Of a DNA stretch of 64,000 nucleotides, positions 19,852 to 29,393 are shown piece by piece. The notes beneath the pieces were generated by a model that saw only the letters and a program-made list of their open reading frames with translations, did no database searches and was not told where the DNA came from. Both the position numbers and the translations under genes were made by a program. This stretch comes from Rosenbergiella nectarea (GTDB taxonomy: Bacteria; Pseudomonadota; Gammaproteobacteria; Enterobacterales; Enterobacteriaceae): positions 194,323-258,322 of the forward strand of contig NZ_FOGC01000001.1 of assembly GCF_900111105.1 (NCBI RefSeq). The letters run 5' to 3'. Positions within the stretch are counted from its first letter, which is position 1. Each line of letters starts with the position of its first letter.

Positions 19852-20373
19852 ATGAAAAAAGAACGATCTCAATTAAAATCAAGACTTTCCCCAGGGGAGG
19901 TCGCGAAGCGAAGCGGGGTTGCAGTCTCTGCGCTGCACTTTTACGAGTCAAAAGGGCTAATTGCTAGCAGCCGTAATGCCGCCAACCAAAGGCGCTATAG
20001 TCGTGACGTGCTACGGCGCGTGGCGATCATTAAAATTGCGCAGCGTATTGGCTTACCCTTGGCGACCCTCAGCGAGCATCTGGCAAGTTACCCACCGGAT
20101 AAACGTATTTCAGTAAAGGAGTGGGAGCAACTCACTGCGCAGTGGCGCGATGAGTTGGATAAACGTATCGAAACCTTGATCCGCTTACGGGACGACCTCA
20201 ATGGTTGCATCGGTTGTGGATGCCTCTCTATGCGTGATTGCCCTCTACGTAATGCGGACGACCACTTGGCTGAGCAAGGTAAAGGCGCGGTCTTATTGGA
20301 ACAAGATTCGAACGATCCAGAGCTTTCAGCTGGGGTTTTGTCTGATGAGCTGTTAGGCTCAACCAAGTTGTGA
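19852..20373 (+). CDS. soxR: redox-sensing regulator SoxR
   Basis: MerR-family activator with a [2Fe-2S] cluster that senses redox-cycling compounds and turns on soxS. An N-terminal winged helix-turn-helix ([23 protein letters not shown]) is followed by the dimerisation helix. The cluster ligands CxxCxCxxxxxC begin at Cys119 and fall at 119, 122, 124 and 130, the E. coli numbering. At 173 residues it carries about 20 extra C-terminal residues compared with E. coli. It starts 12 bases from the operator and is probably autoregulated. Confidence 0.97.
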   Translation: MKKERSQLKSRLSPGEVAKRSGVAVSALHFYESKGLIASSRNAANQRRYSRDVLRRVAIIKIAQRIGLPLATLSEHLASYPPDKRISVKEWEQLTAQWRDELDKRIETLIRLRDDLNGCIGCGCLSMRDCPLRNADDHLAEQGKGAVLLEQDSNDPELSAGVLSDELLGSTKL

Positions 20374-20520
20374 CCGATAATAATAAGAAATCATACAGAC
20401 CCTACTAATTGAGCACGTTTTTTACGCCGCATTGAAGGTGTTCGGTGTATTTTAGTTAAATGAGTGAGCCTGTTGCAGCCAATAGGTTTTATTGTCTTCT
20501 GGAAAGGTTACAAGGAAAGC

Positions 20521-22170
20521 ATGGAAATTTTTTTCACCATATTGATCATGACGCTGGTGGTATCACTATCCGGCGTTGCTGCGCGAATTATTCCCTTTCA
20601 AATTCCCTTACCGCTTGTGCAAATCATTGCCGGTGCGTTGTTGGGTTGGCCAAGTTTTGGATTACATGTCAATTTTGACCCTGAACTATTCTTAGTACTG
20701 TTTATCCCACCGTTACTGTTTTCAGATGGTTGGAAAACACCGATCAATGAATTCCTGCATCATGGCCGGGAAATCATTGGTTTAGCGCTGGTGCTAGTGC
20801 TGATCACGGTGGTGGGTATTGGTTATCTGATCCACTGGACGATACCCGGTGTACCGTTAATCCCAGCTTTTGCCTTAGCCGCAGTACTCTCACCCACGGA
20901 TGCCGTTGCGCTATCCGGTATCGTGGGTGAGGGGCGTATTCCGAAAAAAATCATGTCGATTGTTCAAGGCGAAGCCTTGATGAACGATGCATCCGGTCTA
21001 GTCTCCCTGAATTTCGCCATCGCGGTTGCCATGGGGTCCATGGTGTTTACTTGGTCAGGCGCCTCGCTGGAATTCTTAAAAGTCTCATTGGGGGGCTTAC
21101 TGGCCGGTGTAGTGATTTGTTGGCTCTACGGTAAATCGCTTCGTTTGTTCAGTCGCTGGAGTGGTGACGATCCCGCTACACAAACCGTACTGTTAATGTT
21201 ACTCCCTTTCGCCTCTTATCTTATCGCTGAGCACCTCGGTACCTCAGGCATCTTGGCCGCTGTCGCCGCAGGGATGACCATTAGTCGTTCCGGTATTATT
21301 CGCCAAGCGCCGCTGGCGATGCGTCTACGGGCTAATAGTGTCTGGCAAATGCTTGAATTCGTGTTTAACGGTATGGTGTTCTTAATGCTGGGTTTACAGT
21401 TACCAGGGATATTAGAAACCACTCTCACCGAAGCAGAAGTTGATAACAACGTTAATATTTGGATCCTATTGTTCGCGGTGGCGATGATCTATTTGGCGTT
21501 AATCGTGGTACGTTTTGGCTGGTTATTGCTGATGCAAAGGATTAGTAAACGCTTACTTAAGAAGCGTCCAATGGAGTTCAGCAACTACTCTCTACGCGAG
21601 TTGTTAGTGGCGACCTTTGCGGGCGTTCGTGGTGCGGTAACACTGGCGGGCGTCTTATCAATCCCTTTATTTTTACCGAATGGGGAAAATTTCCCGGCGC
21701 GTTACGAATTGGTATTTTTAGCCACTGGGGTTATCCTCTTTTCGCTATTGGCGGGTGTCGTCATTTTGCCGGTATTACTTAAAGGCGTTTCCGGGATCGA
21801 CAAAGGCGAGACAGGACGAGAACTACGTAATGCCCGCTCTATCATGGCGAAATCGGGTATTGATAGCTTGTATAAAATGGAAGAGCGCTTGGCAAAAGAT
21901 ACCAATGAGAATATCGATCCGGAAATATTGAAGGAGGTCAGTTCTCGGGTTATCGGGCAGTTACGTCGGCGGCTCGACGATAAAGACGATGTCGAACAAG
22001 CCATGTTTATGGAGAATCTGGAGAGACGGTTGCGGCTCAATGCATTGCGTGCCGAACGAGCAGAGGTTTACCACTTACGGGCGACCAAACAGATCTCTGA
22101 TGAATCAATGCGTAAGCTCCTTCGTGATTTAGACCTTCTTGAAGCACTGCTTATCGAAAAAGAAGAGTAG
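20521..22170 (+). CDS. yjcE: CPA1-family Na+/H+ antiporter YjcE
   Basis: Inner-membrane cation/proton antiporter with about 12 helices (residues 1-400) and a cytoplasmic charged tail. The family motifs LVLFIPPLLFSDGWKTP, AAVLSPTDAVALSGIVGEGRIPKK-like and GEALMNDASGLVS are present, including the ND pair of the ion site. The ATG at 20521 gives 549 residues, equal to E. coli YjcE, and has AAGGA nine bases upstream; an in-frame upstream extension to 20464 is rejected. It lies downstream of soxR as part of the conserved yjcB-sox-yjcE block. Confidence 0.93.
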   Translation: MEIFFTILIMTLVVSLSGVAARIIPFQIPLPLVQIIAGALLGWPSFGLHVNFDPELFLVLFIPPLLFSDGWKTPINEFLHHGREIIGLALVLVLITVVGIGYLIHWTIPGVPLIPAFALAAVLSPTDAVALSGIVGEGRIPKKIMSIVQGEALMNDASGLVSLNFAIAVAMGSMVFTWSGASLEFLKVSLGGLLAGVVICWLYGKSLRLFSRWSGDDPATQTVLLMLLPFASYLIAEHLGTSGILAAVAAGMTISRSGIIRQAPLAMRLRANSVWQMLEFVFNGMVFLMLGLQLPGILETTLTEAEVDNNVNIWILLFAVAMIYLALIVVRFGWLLLMQRISKRLLKKRPMEFSNYSLRELLVATFAGVRGAVTLAGVLSIPLFLPNGENFPARYELVFLATGVILFSLLAGVVILPVLLKGVSGIDKGETGRELRNARSIMAKSGIDSLYKMEERLAKDTNENIDPEILKEVSSRVIGQLRRRLDDKDDVEQAMFMENLERRLRLNALRAERAEVYHLRATKQISDESMRKLLRDLDLLEALLIEKEE

Positions 22171-22175
22171 TTCTT

Positions 22176-22200
22176 GGCCCCATCCTGCAAGGATGGGGCC
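22176..22200 (+). terminator. hairpin after yjcE
   Basis: Perfect 10-bp GC-rich stem (ggccccatcc / ggatggggcc) with a 5-nt loop six bases past the stop codon. No T-run follows. Confidence 0.65.
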
Positions 22201-22297
22201 AGTCACCTTAGCATAGGTCGATAATTTTTATTCATTTCACTGTCGGATCGCCTCGCTATATACTTAATCCTTATTGAGACAATTACGAGGCACCCGT

Positions 22298-22732
22298 ATG
22301 TCCACTTTATGGCGCAGCATACGCCAGAAGTTGGTAACCGATTCTCTGTGGCAAGTCCCGCTGCAGCTCTGTATCTATATCTGGTTATACCTGTTAGCCG
22401 GCTTATTGGTGACTCTTTTCCATCTCCCCCTCCCAGCAAATGTTATCGGTTTAAGTATTTTGCTGCTGCTCATTATGTTGCGTATCGTTCCGGTTAAGTG
22501 GATCCGCGCGGGTGGAAACTGGCTATTAGCAGAGATGCTACTTTTCTTTATTCCCGCCGTCGTAGCGGTGGTCAATTATGGCCCGCTATTGCGCAGTGAA
22601 GGGTGGAAAATTGTGGCAGTGATAGGGTTGAGTACCCTATTGGTACTAGGCGCTACCGGTTTGGTGGTCGAACGAGTATTCCGTTACGAAATAGCTCGAG
22701 CCCAACGTAAGTTAGGGGCTAATGATGAGTAA
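22298..22732 (+). CDS. yohJ: CidA/LrgA-family membrane protein YohJ
   Basis: Small holin-like protein (144 residues, four membrane helices) of the CidA/LrgA family, partner of YohK. Recognisable features are LPANVIGLSILLLLI, which matches the LP.SIIGM.L.F motif, and the FFIPAVVAVVNY segment. ATG 22298 is chosen because ACGAGG lies eight bases upstream; a TTG at 22274 is in frame but unlikely. It overlaps yohK by 11 bases. In E. coli yohJK lies elsewhere, so this placement is lineage-specific. In other bacteria the family is linked to murein hydrolase control or metabolite transport. Confidence 0.88.
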   Translation: MSTLWRSIRQKLVTDSLWQVPLQLCIYIWLYLLAGLLVTLFHLPLPANVIGLSILLLLIMLRIVPVKWIRAGGNWLLAEMLLFFIPAVVAVVNYGPLLRSEGWKIVAVIGLSTLLVLGATGLVVERVFRYEIARAQRKLGANDE

Positions 22733-23411
22733 TATGCTCGCGAATCTTAGCTGCTTAGTGCTGACCGTCGTTGTCTACTATCTTAATAAACGTCTTTATC
22801 GACGTTGGCGCTTACTACTGCTGATGCCCTTGGTCTTCACACCATTAGTATTAATTATTTTACTGCTAACCACCCATATCTCTTGGGAAAACTATATCGG
22901 CGACAACCATTGGTTGATCTGGTTGCTAGGTCCGGCGACACTGGCCTTTGCGATTCCGGTCTATGAAAACCTTGGCCTGATTCGAAGACATTGGATGTCT
23001 CTCGGGGCAGGAGTGCTGACGGCGGTAGTGGTGGCCGTGTTAAGCTCTGTCTGGCTGGCCCGTCTATTCTCGTTACCAGAAATGGTTGAGCGCAGTCTCT
23101 CGGTACGATCCATCACAACTCCTTTTGCGTTGGCTGCGGCTAAACAAGTAGGGGGGCAACCCGATTTAGTCGCTTTATTTGTAGTGATTACTGGGGTCTT
23201 TGGTATGGCCATTGGAGACTTTCTTTTCCTGCGATTAATGATTAAACAGAGCATTGCGAAAGGCGCGAGCTTGGGCGCGGCTTCTCATGGAGCTGGTACC
23301 GCGAAAGCCTATCAATTGGGGCCAGAAGAGGGGGTGGTGTCCAGTTTAGTGATGATGCTGGCGGGCATAATGACGGTGCTGTTAGCGCCTTTTATTCGCT
23401 TACTTTTTTAA
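22722..23411 (+). CDS. yohK: CidB/LrgB-family membrane protein YohK
   Basis: Partner of YohJ, 229 residues with six or seven membrane helices. LrgB-family features are LLGPATLAFAIPVYEN near residue 70, SVRSITTPFALAAAKQVGG and the GAASHGAGTAKA motif near residue 190. The start ATG (22722, or the adjacent ATG 22725) lies inside the end of yohJ, so the two are translationally coupled. It converges on acs across a perfect hairpin. Family call is firm; molecular role in enterics is not settled. Confidence 0.92.
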   Translation: MMSNMLANLSCLVLTVVVYYLNKRLYRRWRLLLLMPLVFTPLVLIILLLTTHISWENYIGDNHWLIWLLGPATLAFAIPVYENLGLIRRHWMSLGAGVLTAVVVAVLSSVWLARLFSLPEMVERSLSVRSITTPFALAAAKQVGGQPDLVALFVVITGVFGMAIGDFLFLRLMIKQSIAKGASLGAASHGAGTAKAYQLGPEEGVVSSLVMMLAGIMTVLLAPFIRLLF

Positions 23412-23416
23412 GAAGC

Positions 23417-23439
23417 GGGTCACTGCATGGCAGTGACCC
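23417..23439. terminator. bidirectional hairpin between yohK and acs
   Basis: Perfect 10-bp stem gggtcactgc / gcagtgaccc with a 3-nt loop, between the stop codons of two convergent genes. Confidence 0.75.
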
Positions 23440-23446
23440 TTGAGGC

Positions 23447-25402
23447 TTAAGGCTGCTTAATACTCTGCTTTTCTTCTAATAATTTCTCAACCACACCCGG
23501 ATCCGCTAATGTCGACGTATCGCCAAAGTTAGAGGTATCGCCTGCCGCGATTTTTCGCAAAATACGGCGCATAATCTTACCGGAACGTGTCTTAGGTAGC
23601 ATCTCTGCCCAGTGCAGAACGTCAGGGGTCGCGATGGGGCCTATTTCTTTACGTACCCATTGACGAACCTCGCTATATAGCTCGCTACTCGGCTCTTCAC
23701 CGCTATTAAGCGTGACATAAGCGTAGATAGCTTGGCCTTTAATGGAGTGCGGAATACCGACCACTGCCGCTTCAGCGATTTTAGGATGTGAGACTAATGC
23801 GGACTCGATTTCGGCGGTGCCTAAACGGTGGCCTGAAACGTTTAACACATCATCTACCCGGCCGGTGATCCAATAGTAGCCATCTGCATCACGACGAGCG
23901 CCATCACCGCTAAAATAGCTGTTTTGGAAGGTGGAGAAGTAGGTTTGTTCAAAACGTTGATGATCCCCAAACAGCGTACGTGCTTGGCCCGGCCATGAGT
24001 CGGTGATCACTAAATTACCTTCGCAAACGCCTTCTTGAATGACCCCTTCATTATCGACTAAGGCGGGTTTCACCCCGAAGAAAGGACGGGTTGCCGAACC
24101 AGGTTTCAAAGGTGTTGCTCCCGGTAAGGGGGCAATCATAAAACCGCCAGTCTCGGTTTGCCACCAAGTGTCGACAATGGGACAGCGACTATTGCCCATT
24201 TTGCTGAAAAACCACTCCCACGCTTCAGGGTTGATCGGCTCACCGACCGATCCCAGCACACGCAGTGAACTGCGATCGGTACCTTGGATCGCTTTATCGC
24301 CTTCTGCCATCAACGCACGGATGGCTGTTGGCGCAGTATAGAGGATGGTGACCTGATATTTGTCGACCACTTCTGCCATCCGCGAGGCGGTTGGCCAGTT
24401 TGGAACGCCTTCGAACATAACGGTTGTCGCGCCGCACGCCAGTGGTCCATAAAGCAAATAGCTGTGTCCTGTGATCCAGCCGACATCCGCGGTACACCAA
24501 TAGATATCATCTGGCTGATAATCAAAGACATATTTGAAGGTGGTTGCGGCATAAACTAAATAACCGCCCGTGGTGTGTAACACCCCCTTTGGCTGTCCGG
24601 TAGACCCAGAGGTATAAAGAATAAATAAAGGATCTTCGGCGTTCATCGACACGGGTTGGTGTTCAATCGGGGCGTCGGCCATCAGTTCATGCCACCAGCA
24701 ATCGCGGGGCGCATGCCAACTAGGTGATTGACCGGTACGGGAATAGACGATGACGTTTTTCACGCTGGTCACGGCAGGATTGGCTAAGGCATCATCGACA
24801 TTCTTCTTCAACGGAATCGGTCGTCCGGCACGTAAGCCTTGGTCGGCGGTGACCACTAACTTGGCTTGGCTATCGATAATCCGCCCCGCTACGGCATCCG
24901 GTGAGAAGCCACCAAAAATCACTGAGTGAATGGCACCAATTCGTGCACAGGCCAGCATTGCGACCGCGGCTTCGGGGACCATTGGCATGTAGAGAGCGAC
25001 GACGTCTTGAGGTTTAATCCCCATTGACGTCAGCACATTCGCGAACTGACAAACTTGTTGATGTAATTCTCGGTAGGTCAGGGTTCGACTTTCGGTACCG
25101 TCATCGCTTTCCCAGATAATCGCCTTTTTATCGGCATGTTGGGCCAGATGGCGGTCTAAACAGTTAGCGGCTAAGTTAAGCTGGCCATCTTCGAACCAAC
25201 GAATGTCGATGTTACCTGGTTCAAATCGGGTGTTTTTAACAGTATTAAAAGGGGTAATCCAATCAATGATCTGTGCGTGTTCCTGCCAGAATGCAGTGGG
25301 GTCGTCTACGGATTGTTGATAGAGCGCAGCATACTGCTCTTCGTTTATCAGTGTGTTGGCAGCAATGGCATCCATAATGGGGTGGGTAATGGGTTGGCTC
25401 AT
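23447..25402 (-). CDS. acs: acetyl-CoA synthetase
   Basis: Activates acetate to acetyl-CoA through acetyl-adenylate in the cytoplasm. At 651 residues it has full family length (652 in E. coli). The phosphate-binding loop [12 protein letters not shown], the WWQTETGG motif, the [13 protein letters not shown] hinge and the C-terminal RSGKIMRR motif with the acetylatable lysine are all visible. AGGAG precedes the start. In E. coli acs is followed by yjcH and actP; here both are missing and the next gene downstream converges, so no acetate permease accompanies it. A CRP-like site lies upstream. Confidence 0.97.
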   Translation of the reverse strand: MSQPITHPIMDAIAANTLINEEQYAALYQQSVDDPTAFWQEHAQIIDWITPFNTVKNTRFEPGNIDIRWFEDGQLNLAANCLDRHLAQHADKKAIIWESDDGTESRTLTYRELHQQVCQFANVLTSMGIKPQDVVALYMPMVPEAAVAMLACARIGAIHSVIFGGFSPDAVAGRIIDSQAKLVVTADQGLRAGRPIPLKKNVDDALANPAVTSVKNVIVYSRTGQSPSWHAPRDCWWHELMADAPIEHQPVSMNAEDPLFILYTSGSTGQPKGVLHTTGGYLVYAATTFKYVFDYQPDDIYWCTADVGWITGHSYLLYGPLACGATTVMFEGVPNWPTASRMAEVVDKYQVTILYTAPTAIRALMAEGDKAIQGTDRSSLRVLGSVGEPINPEAWEWFFSKMGNSRCPIVDTWWQTETGGFMIAPLPGATPLKPGSATRPFFGVKPALVDNEGVIQEGVCEGNLVITDSWPGQARTLFGDHQRFEQTYFSTFQNSYFSGDGARRDADGYYWITGRVDDVLNVSGHRLGTAEIESALVSHPKIAEAAVVGIPHSIKGQAIYAYVTLNSGEEPSSELYSEVRQWVRKEIGPIATPDVLHWAEMLPKTRSGKIMRRILRKIAAGDTSNFGDTSTLADPGVVEKLLEEKQSIKQP

Positions 25403-25895
25403 GACAGGTCTCCTTTTTTGTTGATTTTATGTGAAATGGTGAATGATAAAAGACCGAGCCGGTGATTTGTTTAGGTTATGTGCCAGAGATCACGGGATTG
25501 CATCGTTATTTACCGACGAGTCGAATTTATCGGTATCCTCAGCCATTCTGGCAAAATCAGCCATGATTGCCTAGCTGCTAGCAGGGTCTAGAAAAATTTT
25601 TTTTCAAAACGTGCGCTTTTTTTGCAGTGAAATTTATTCTTTTAGAAGATAGGGTTATAAAAAACGAGCCTCTATATAAGATAATTGATTATTGAAAGGG
25701 AATTATCCGATGTTTATCAAAGCTTGCGCTCGGCAGACAGAAAATGGTAATACATAGCACACAAAATCGCAGGAGGCGGTTTTAGCACACAAACATCAAA
25801 AGACTTGCCCGTTTTATTTTTGGCATTTTTATTTCTGCGTACTTCTCTTGTCACTGAAGAGTGAAAGGCAGTTTGACTGAGGAAACCACTATTCT
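25403..25895. other. divergent acs-gltP regulatory region
   Basis: About 490 bases between divergent starts, no gene. It must carry both promoters. A CRP-like site is seen at 25479-25494, 77 bases upstream of the acs start codon. Confidence 0.6.
25479..25494. promoter_or_regulatory. CRP-like binding site upstream of acs
   Basis: TGTGCCAGAGATCACG matches the TGTGA-N6-TCACA pattern at eight of ten core positions. E. coli acs is known to be activated by CRP. Confidence 0.5.
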
Positions 25896-27200
25896 ATGAA
25901 AGGCTTCAAAATCACTCTCGCTTGGCAAATCCTAATTGCACTGATTTTAGGTATTGTTGCCGGAAGCATCCTTCACAATGCACCAGATAGCCGCGATTGG
26001 CTGGTGGTCAACATTTTAAAACCTGCGGGTGACATCTTTATTCATTTGATCAAAATGATTGTCATTCCGATTGTTGTCTCGTCGTTGATTGTCGGTATTG
26101 CCGGTGTCGGTGACGCGAAGAAATTGGGGCGTATCGGCCTTAAAACAATCATTTATTTTGAGGTGATCACCACCATTGCTATCGTGGTTGGCCTGACATT
26201 AGCCAACGTGTTCCATCCAGGAACCGGTATTGATATGTCTGTGTTAACCACTACCGATATTTCAAAATACGAAGCCACCACGCAACAGGTACAGAATGGA
26301 CCACACAGTTTAGTGGCCACTATCCTGTCGGTCATTCCGCAAAACATCTTTGTGTCCTTTGCGAATGGTGACATGTTGGCGATTATCTTCTTCTCAGTAT
26401 TATTTGGTTTAGGCTTATCCTCGCTGCCCGCCGAACACCGCGATCCGCTGGTCTCTGTTTTCCGCTCGACGGCGGAAACCATGTTCAAAGTGACCAACAT
26501 GATCATGCGTTATGCGCCAGTCGGGGTGTTTGCACTGTTAACCGTGACCGTGGCGAACTTTGGTTTTGCTTCGCTTTACCCACTGGCGAAGTTAGTCATC
26601 TTGGTCTATGCCGCTATCCTACTGTTTGCTTTCGTTATCTTGGGTGGTGTCGCGAAGCTATGTGGTTTAAATATCTGGACACTGATACGCTTACTCAAAG
26701 ACGAGCTGATCCTCTCCTATTCCACCTCCAGTTCAGAGACCGTTCTTCCACGTATCATGGAAAAGATGGAAGCTTATGGTGCACCAAAGTCTATCACTAG
26801 CTTCGTGGTACCGACGGGTTATTCGTTTAACTTAGATGGCTCCACCCTCTATCAAAGTATTGCGGCAATTTTCATTGCTCAACTTTACGGTATCGAGCTT
26901 ACCTTGACGCATCAGATCGTTTTAGTCCTCACCTTGATGGTGACGTCCAAAGGTATCGCAGGGGTTCCAGGTGTCTCCTTCGTGGTACTACTGGCAACGC
27001 TGGGTAGCGTAGGGATCCCACTAGAAGGTTTGGCCTTTATCGCCGGGGTCGACCGTATTATGGATATGGCACGTACTGCATTAAATGTGGTGGGTAATGC
27101 CTTAGCTGTACTGGTTATCTCTTGCTGGGAAAAACAGTTTGATGTGAATAAAGCGCGGGCTTACGAACAACAAATGTTGGGGACGTCGCGTGCTAAATAA
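25896..27200 (+). CDS. gltP: glutamate/aspartate:H+ symporter GltP
   Basis: Inner-membrane DAACS-family carrier importing glutamate and aspartate with protons; 434 residues, near E. coli GltP (437). The serine-rich STSSSET re-entrant loop (about residue 277), the SFNLDGSTLYQS motif and the GVPGVSFVVLLATL segment mark the substrate and ion sites. The acs-gltP divergence is kept from E. coli even though yjcH, actP and other genes that lie there are gone. A strong terminator follows. Confidence 0.93.
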   Translation: MKGFKITLAWQILIALILGIVAGSILHNAPDSRDWLVVNILKPAGDIFIHLIKMIVIPIVVSSLIVGIAGVGDAKKLGRIGLKTIIYFEVITTIAIVVGLTLANVFHPGTGIDMSVLTTTDISKYEATTQQVQNGPHSLVATILSVIPQNIFVSFANGDMLAIIFFSVLFGLGLSSLPAEHRDPLVSVFRSTAETMFKVTNMIMRYAPVGVFALLTVTVANFGFASLYPLAKLVILVYAAILLFAFVILGGVAKLCGLNIWTLIRLLKDELILSYSTSSSETVLPRIMEKMEAYGAPKSITSFVVPTGYSFNLDGSTLYQSIAAIFIAQLYGIELTLTHQIVLVLTLMVTSKGIAGVPGVSFVVLLATLGSVGIPLEGLAFIAGVDRIMDMARTALNVVGNALAVLVISCWEKQFDVNKARAYEQQMLGTSRAK

Positions 27201-27223
27201 CTGACTATTGATCATTAATCAGT

Positions 27224-27270
27224 CGGGAGTGCATGATACGGGTCAATACCGTTCATCACTCCCGTTTTTT
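27224..27270 (+). terminator. rho-independent terminator of gltP
   Basis: Outer stem cgggagtg / cactcccg followed by eight T. The long internal loop can form a second short stem. Confidence 0.85.
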
Positions 27271-27292
27271 TTGTCCAAAATAAGGCTTGATT

Positions 27293-28204
27293 ATGTCCCT
27301 TACTCTCCATCGTCTCGTGACCGAAGGTCGCAATATCGCCAGTGAAAATATCGATCAGTTATCGACGGCTGAGATGTTGAAAGTTATTAATGATGAGGAT
27401 AAAAAAGTTGCCCTTGCAGTTGAGGCGATTTTACCGGAAATCACTCAGGCAGTAGAGGCGATCACCGCGGCTTTCGCACAAGGTGGGCGGTTAATCTATA
27501 GCGGCGCGGGGACTTCAGGTCGGCTAGGTGTTCTGGATGCTAGTGAATGCCCACCAACGTTTGGGACTTCGCCTGAGCAGGTGATTGGACTGATTGCCGG
27601 CGGGCATAAGGCGATTTTACAAGCTGTTGAGAATGCAGAAGATAATGCAGAGCAAGGGGCTAGAGACTTACAGATTATTGACTTTAGCGCACAAGATATT
27701 TTAGTGGGTATCGCCGCCAGCGGTCGTACTCCTTATGTCTTGGGAGCCTTGGGATGGGCTAAACAGCGTGGTGCGGTCACTATAGCAATCAGTTGCAATG
27801 CGCAAAGTCCGATGGCGGAGTGTGCCGATATTGCGCTCAGTGCGGTAGTGGGGCCAGAAGTCGTAACGGGCTCATCTCGGCTAAAGGCGGGGACCGCCCA
27901 AAAGATGATTCTGAATATGTTGACGACGGGGGCAATGATCCGCAGCGGCAAAGTGTTTGGGAATTTGATGGTGGATGTTGAAGCCACCAATCAGAAGCTC
28001 ATTCAACGCCAGAAAAATATCGTTATCGATGCCACTGGCTGCTCCACGGAGGAGGCCGAACTGGCCCTTAAGGCCTGTAATGGACAGTGTAAAACCGCAA
28101 TACTCATGCTCTTGGCGGAGTTAACGGCTGAGCAGGCTCAAGCGCTGTTAATCGAACACAAAGGGTTTATTCGTTCCGCGCTGATAGCATCCGGGAATAA
28201 ATAA
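27293..28204 (+). CDS. murQ: N-acetylmuramic acid 6-phosphate etherase
   Basis: Cleaves the lactyl ether of MurNAc-6-phosphate to GlcNAc-6-phosphate and lactate, a cell-wall recycling step. The SIS domain shows [23 protein letters not shown] with its serine-rich sugar-phosphate loop, then [14 protein letters not shown] and the [12 protein letters not shown] motif. The start is ATG 27293 with TAAGG upstream, giving 303 residues. In E. coli murQ is followed by the MurNAc phosphotransferase gene murP; here none follows, so substrate probably comes from internal recycling through AnmK or from a permease elsewhere. Confidence 0.95.
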   Translation: MSLTLHRLVTEGRNIASENIDQLSTAEMLKVINDEDKKVALAVEAILPEITQAVEAITAAFAQGGRLIYSGAGTSGRLGVLDASECPPTFGTSPEQVIGLIAGGHKAILQAVENAEDNAEQGARDLQIIDFSAQDILVGIAASGRTPYVLGALGWAKQRGAVTIAISCNAQSPMAECADIALSAVVGPEVVTGSSRLKAGTAQKMILNMLTTGAMIRSGKVFGNLMVDVEATNQKLIQRQKNIVIDATGCSTEEAELALKACNGQCKTAILMLLAELTAEQAQALLIEHKGFIRSALIASGNK

Positions 28205-28206
28205 CG

Positions 28207-28227
28207 AAATGATTATATTTATCATTT
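28207..28227. promoter_or_regulatory. inverted repeat upstream of yncE, possible operator
   Basis: AAATGAT and ATCATTT arms are separated by seven bases. The AT-rich GAT/ATC pattern recalls a Fur box, and E. coli yncE is iron-regulated, but the match to the 19-bp consensus is poor. Confidence 0.3.
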
Positions 28228-28319
28228 GAAAAATCCATTACACTCTTAGCGTTTCTCAACATGATCAGCGCTAAGGGCTCTGTTTGACGGTCCACTGCGC
28301 AATGACAGAGGTAATGACT

Positions 28320-29357
28320 ATGCAACGCAATTCTCTTTTCCGTCCATTGTTACTGGTGACAGCGCTATTTTCAGCGAGTGTATTTGCCGAGGAAGCACAA
28401 ACGCTGACTCAACCCGTTTCGAAAGGACTTTACGAACTGGCGTATGGCCAATCTTCTCAGCAATTATATGTCGCGAGTGCGGGTAGCCGACAAGAAACCG
28501 GCGGCGCGGTGTATGTGCTTAACCCACAAAGCTTGAAAACCGAGCAAGTCATTAAAGAACCGCTTAAGCCTTTCGGCGTTGCCATCGATAATACCCAGCA
28601 CATTCTTTATACCGGTAATACGCGCGATGGCTCGATTACTGCGATTGACTTACAAACCCAAAAAGTCATCGCTCAACAGGTGGTTGAAACACGTCAACGT
28701 ACCGAGTCTTTTAGACCACCACAAGTTCGTGAAATTGCGGTCGATCCCACTACGCATCAGGTTTATGCCACCGGGGTAGGGGCTGATAGCGTGGTGTGGG
28801 TATTGGACGGTAAATCACTGAAAGTGATCAAAACCATTTCTGGCGTGGGTAAAATGGCGACGGGACTTGCGATAGATGCTAAGCAGCATGCGCTCTATCT
28901 CTCCAATGCTGATGCAGAATGGATTAACATTGACACGCAAACTCATAGCATTGTCAAACGGACAAAACTGGATTTACCGGGTGACCATATGCTGTTAAAC
29001 ATCAGCTTGGATACGGCGGGTCATCGTGCCTTTATTGCTGATTTTAAACAGCCGCAAGTTGTGGTTATTGATACCCAAACAAACAAAGTTTTGACGAGCA
29101 TTAAGGTTCCGGAATCGCTAGGAGTACTGTTCAATGCGCAGCGCCAAGAGCTTTATGTGACGCATCGTAAGGCCGGTACAGTCAGTATTGTCGATACGAA
29201 AACCTATCAGGTAAAACGTACGGTTAAAACGGACGGTATGCCGAATAGCCTAGCGTTATCCGATAAGGGGGATGTGCTGTATGTCAGCGTTAAGCAACCT
29301 TCTTCTCGTGAGAAAGAAGCGACCCAGCCAGACACTGTCTTACGCATCACCTTATAA
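28320..29357 (+). CDS. yncE: YncE-like periplasmic beta-propeller protein
   Basis: Secreted seven-bladed propeller protein. An N-terminal signal peptide (about 22 residues, ending SVFA) is followed by repeated YVTN-type blades such as LYVASAG, AFIADFKQPQVVVIDT and LYVTHRKAGTVSIVD. The sequence tracks E. coli YncE blade by blade, for example GVGKMATGLAID and QPDTVLRITL at the end. E. coli YncE binds DNA in vitro and is iron-regulated; its role is unclear. ATG 28320 is chosen to give a clean signal peptide; ATG 28314 is an alternative. The 345-residue length is close to the family norm. Confidence 0.85.
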   Translation: MQRNSLFRPLLLVTALFSASVFAEEAQTLTQPVSKGLYELAYGQSSQQLYVASAGSRQETGGAVYVLNPQSLKTEQVIKEPLKPFGVAIDNTQHILYTGNTRDGSITAIDLQTQKVIAQQVVETRQRTESFRPPQVREIAVDPTTHQVYATGVGADSVVWVLDGKSLKVIKTISGVGKMATGLAIDAKQHALYLSNADAEWINIDTQTHSIVKRTKLDLPGDHMLLNISLDTAGHRAFIADFKQPQVVVIDTQTNKVLTSIKVPESLGVLFNAQRQELYVTHRKAGTVSIVDTKTYQVKRTVKTDGMPNSLALSDKGDVLYVSVKQPSSREKEATQPDTVLRITL

Positions 29358-29360
29358 TAA

Positions 29361-29387
29361 AAAAAGGCCTCATTATGAGGCCTTTTT
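29361..29387. terminator. bidirectional rho-independent terminator
   Basis: Stem aaaaaggcctca / tgaggccttttt with a 3-nt loop. Its A- and T-runs allow use by both yncE and the convergent ParB-like gene. Confidence 0.9.
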
Positions 29388-29393
29388 CCGTTA

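Noticed and set aside
20464..20520. N-terminal extension of YjcE
   Set aside because: The ATG at 20521 has a good ribosome-binding site and gives exactly the E. coli protein length.
28207..28227. Confident Fur box before yncE
   Set aside because: The inverted repeat is real but has a 7-base spacing and matches the 19-bp Fur consensus poorly, so it is listed only with low confidence.
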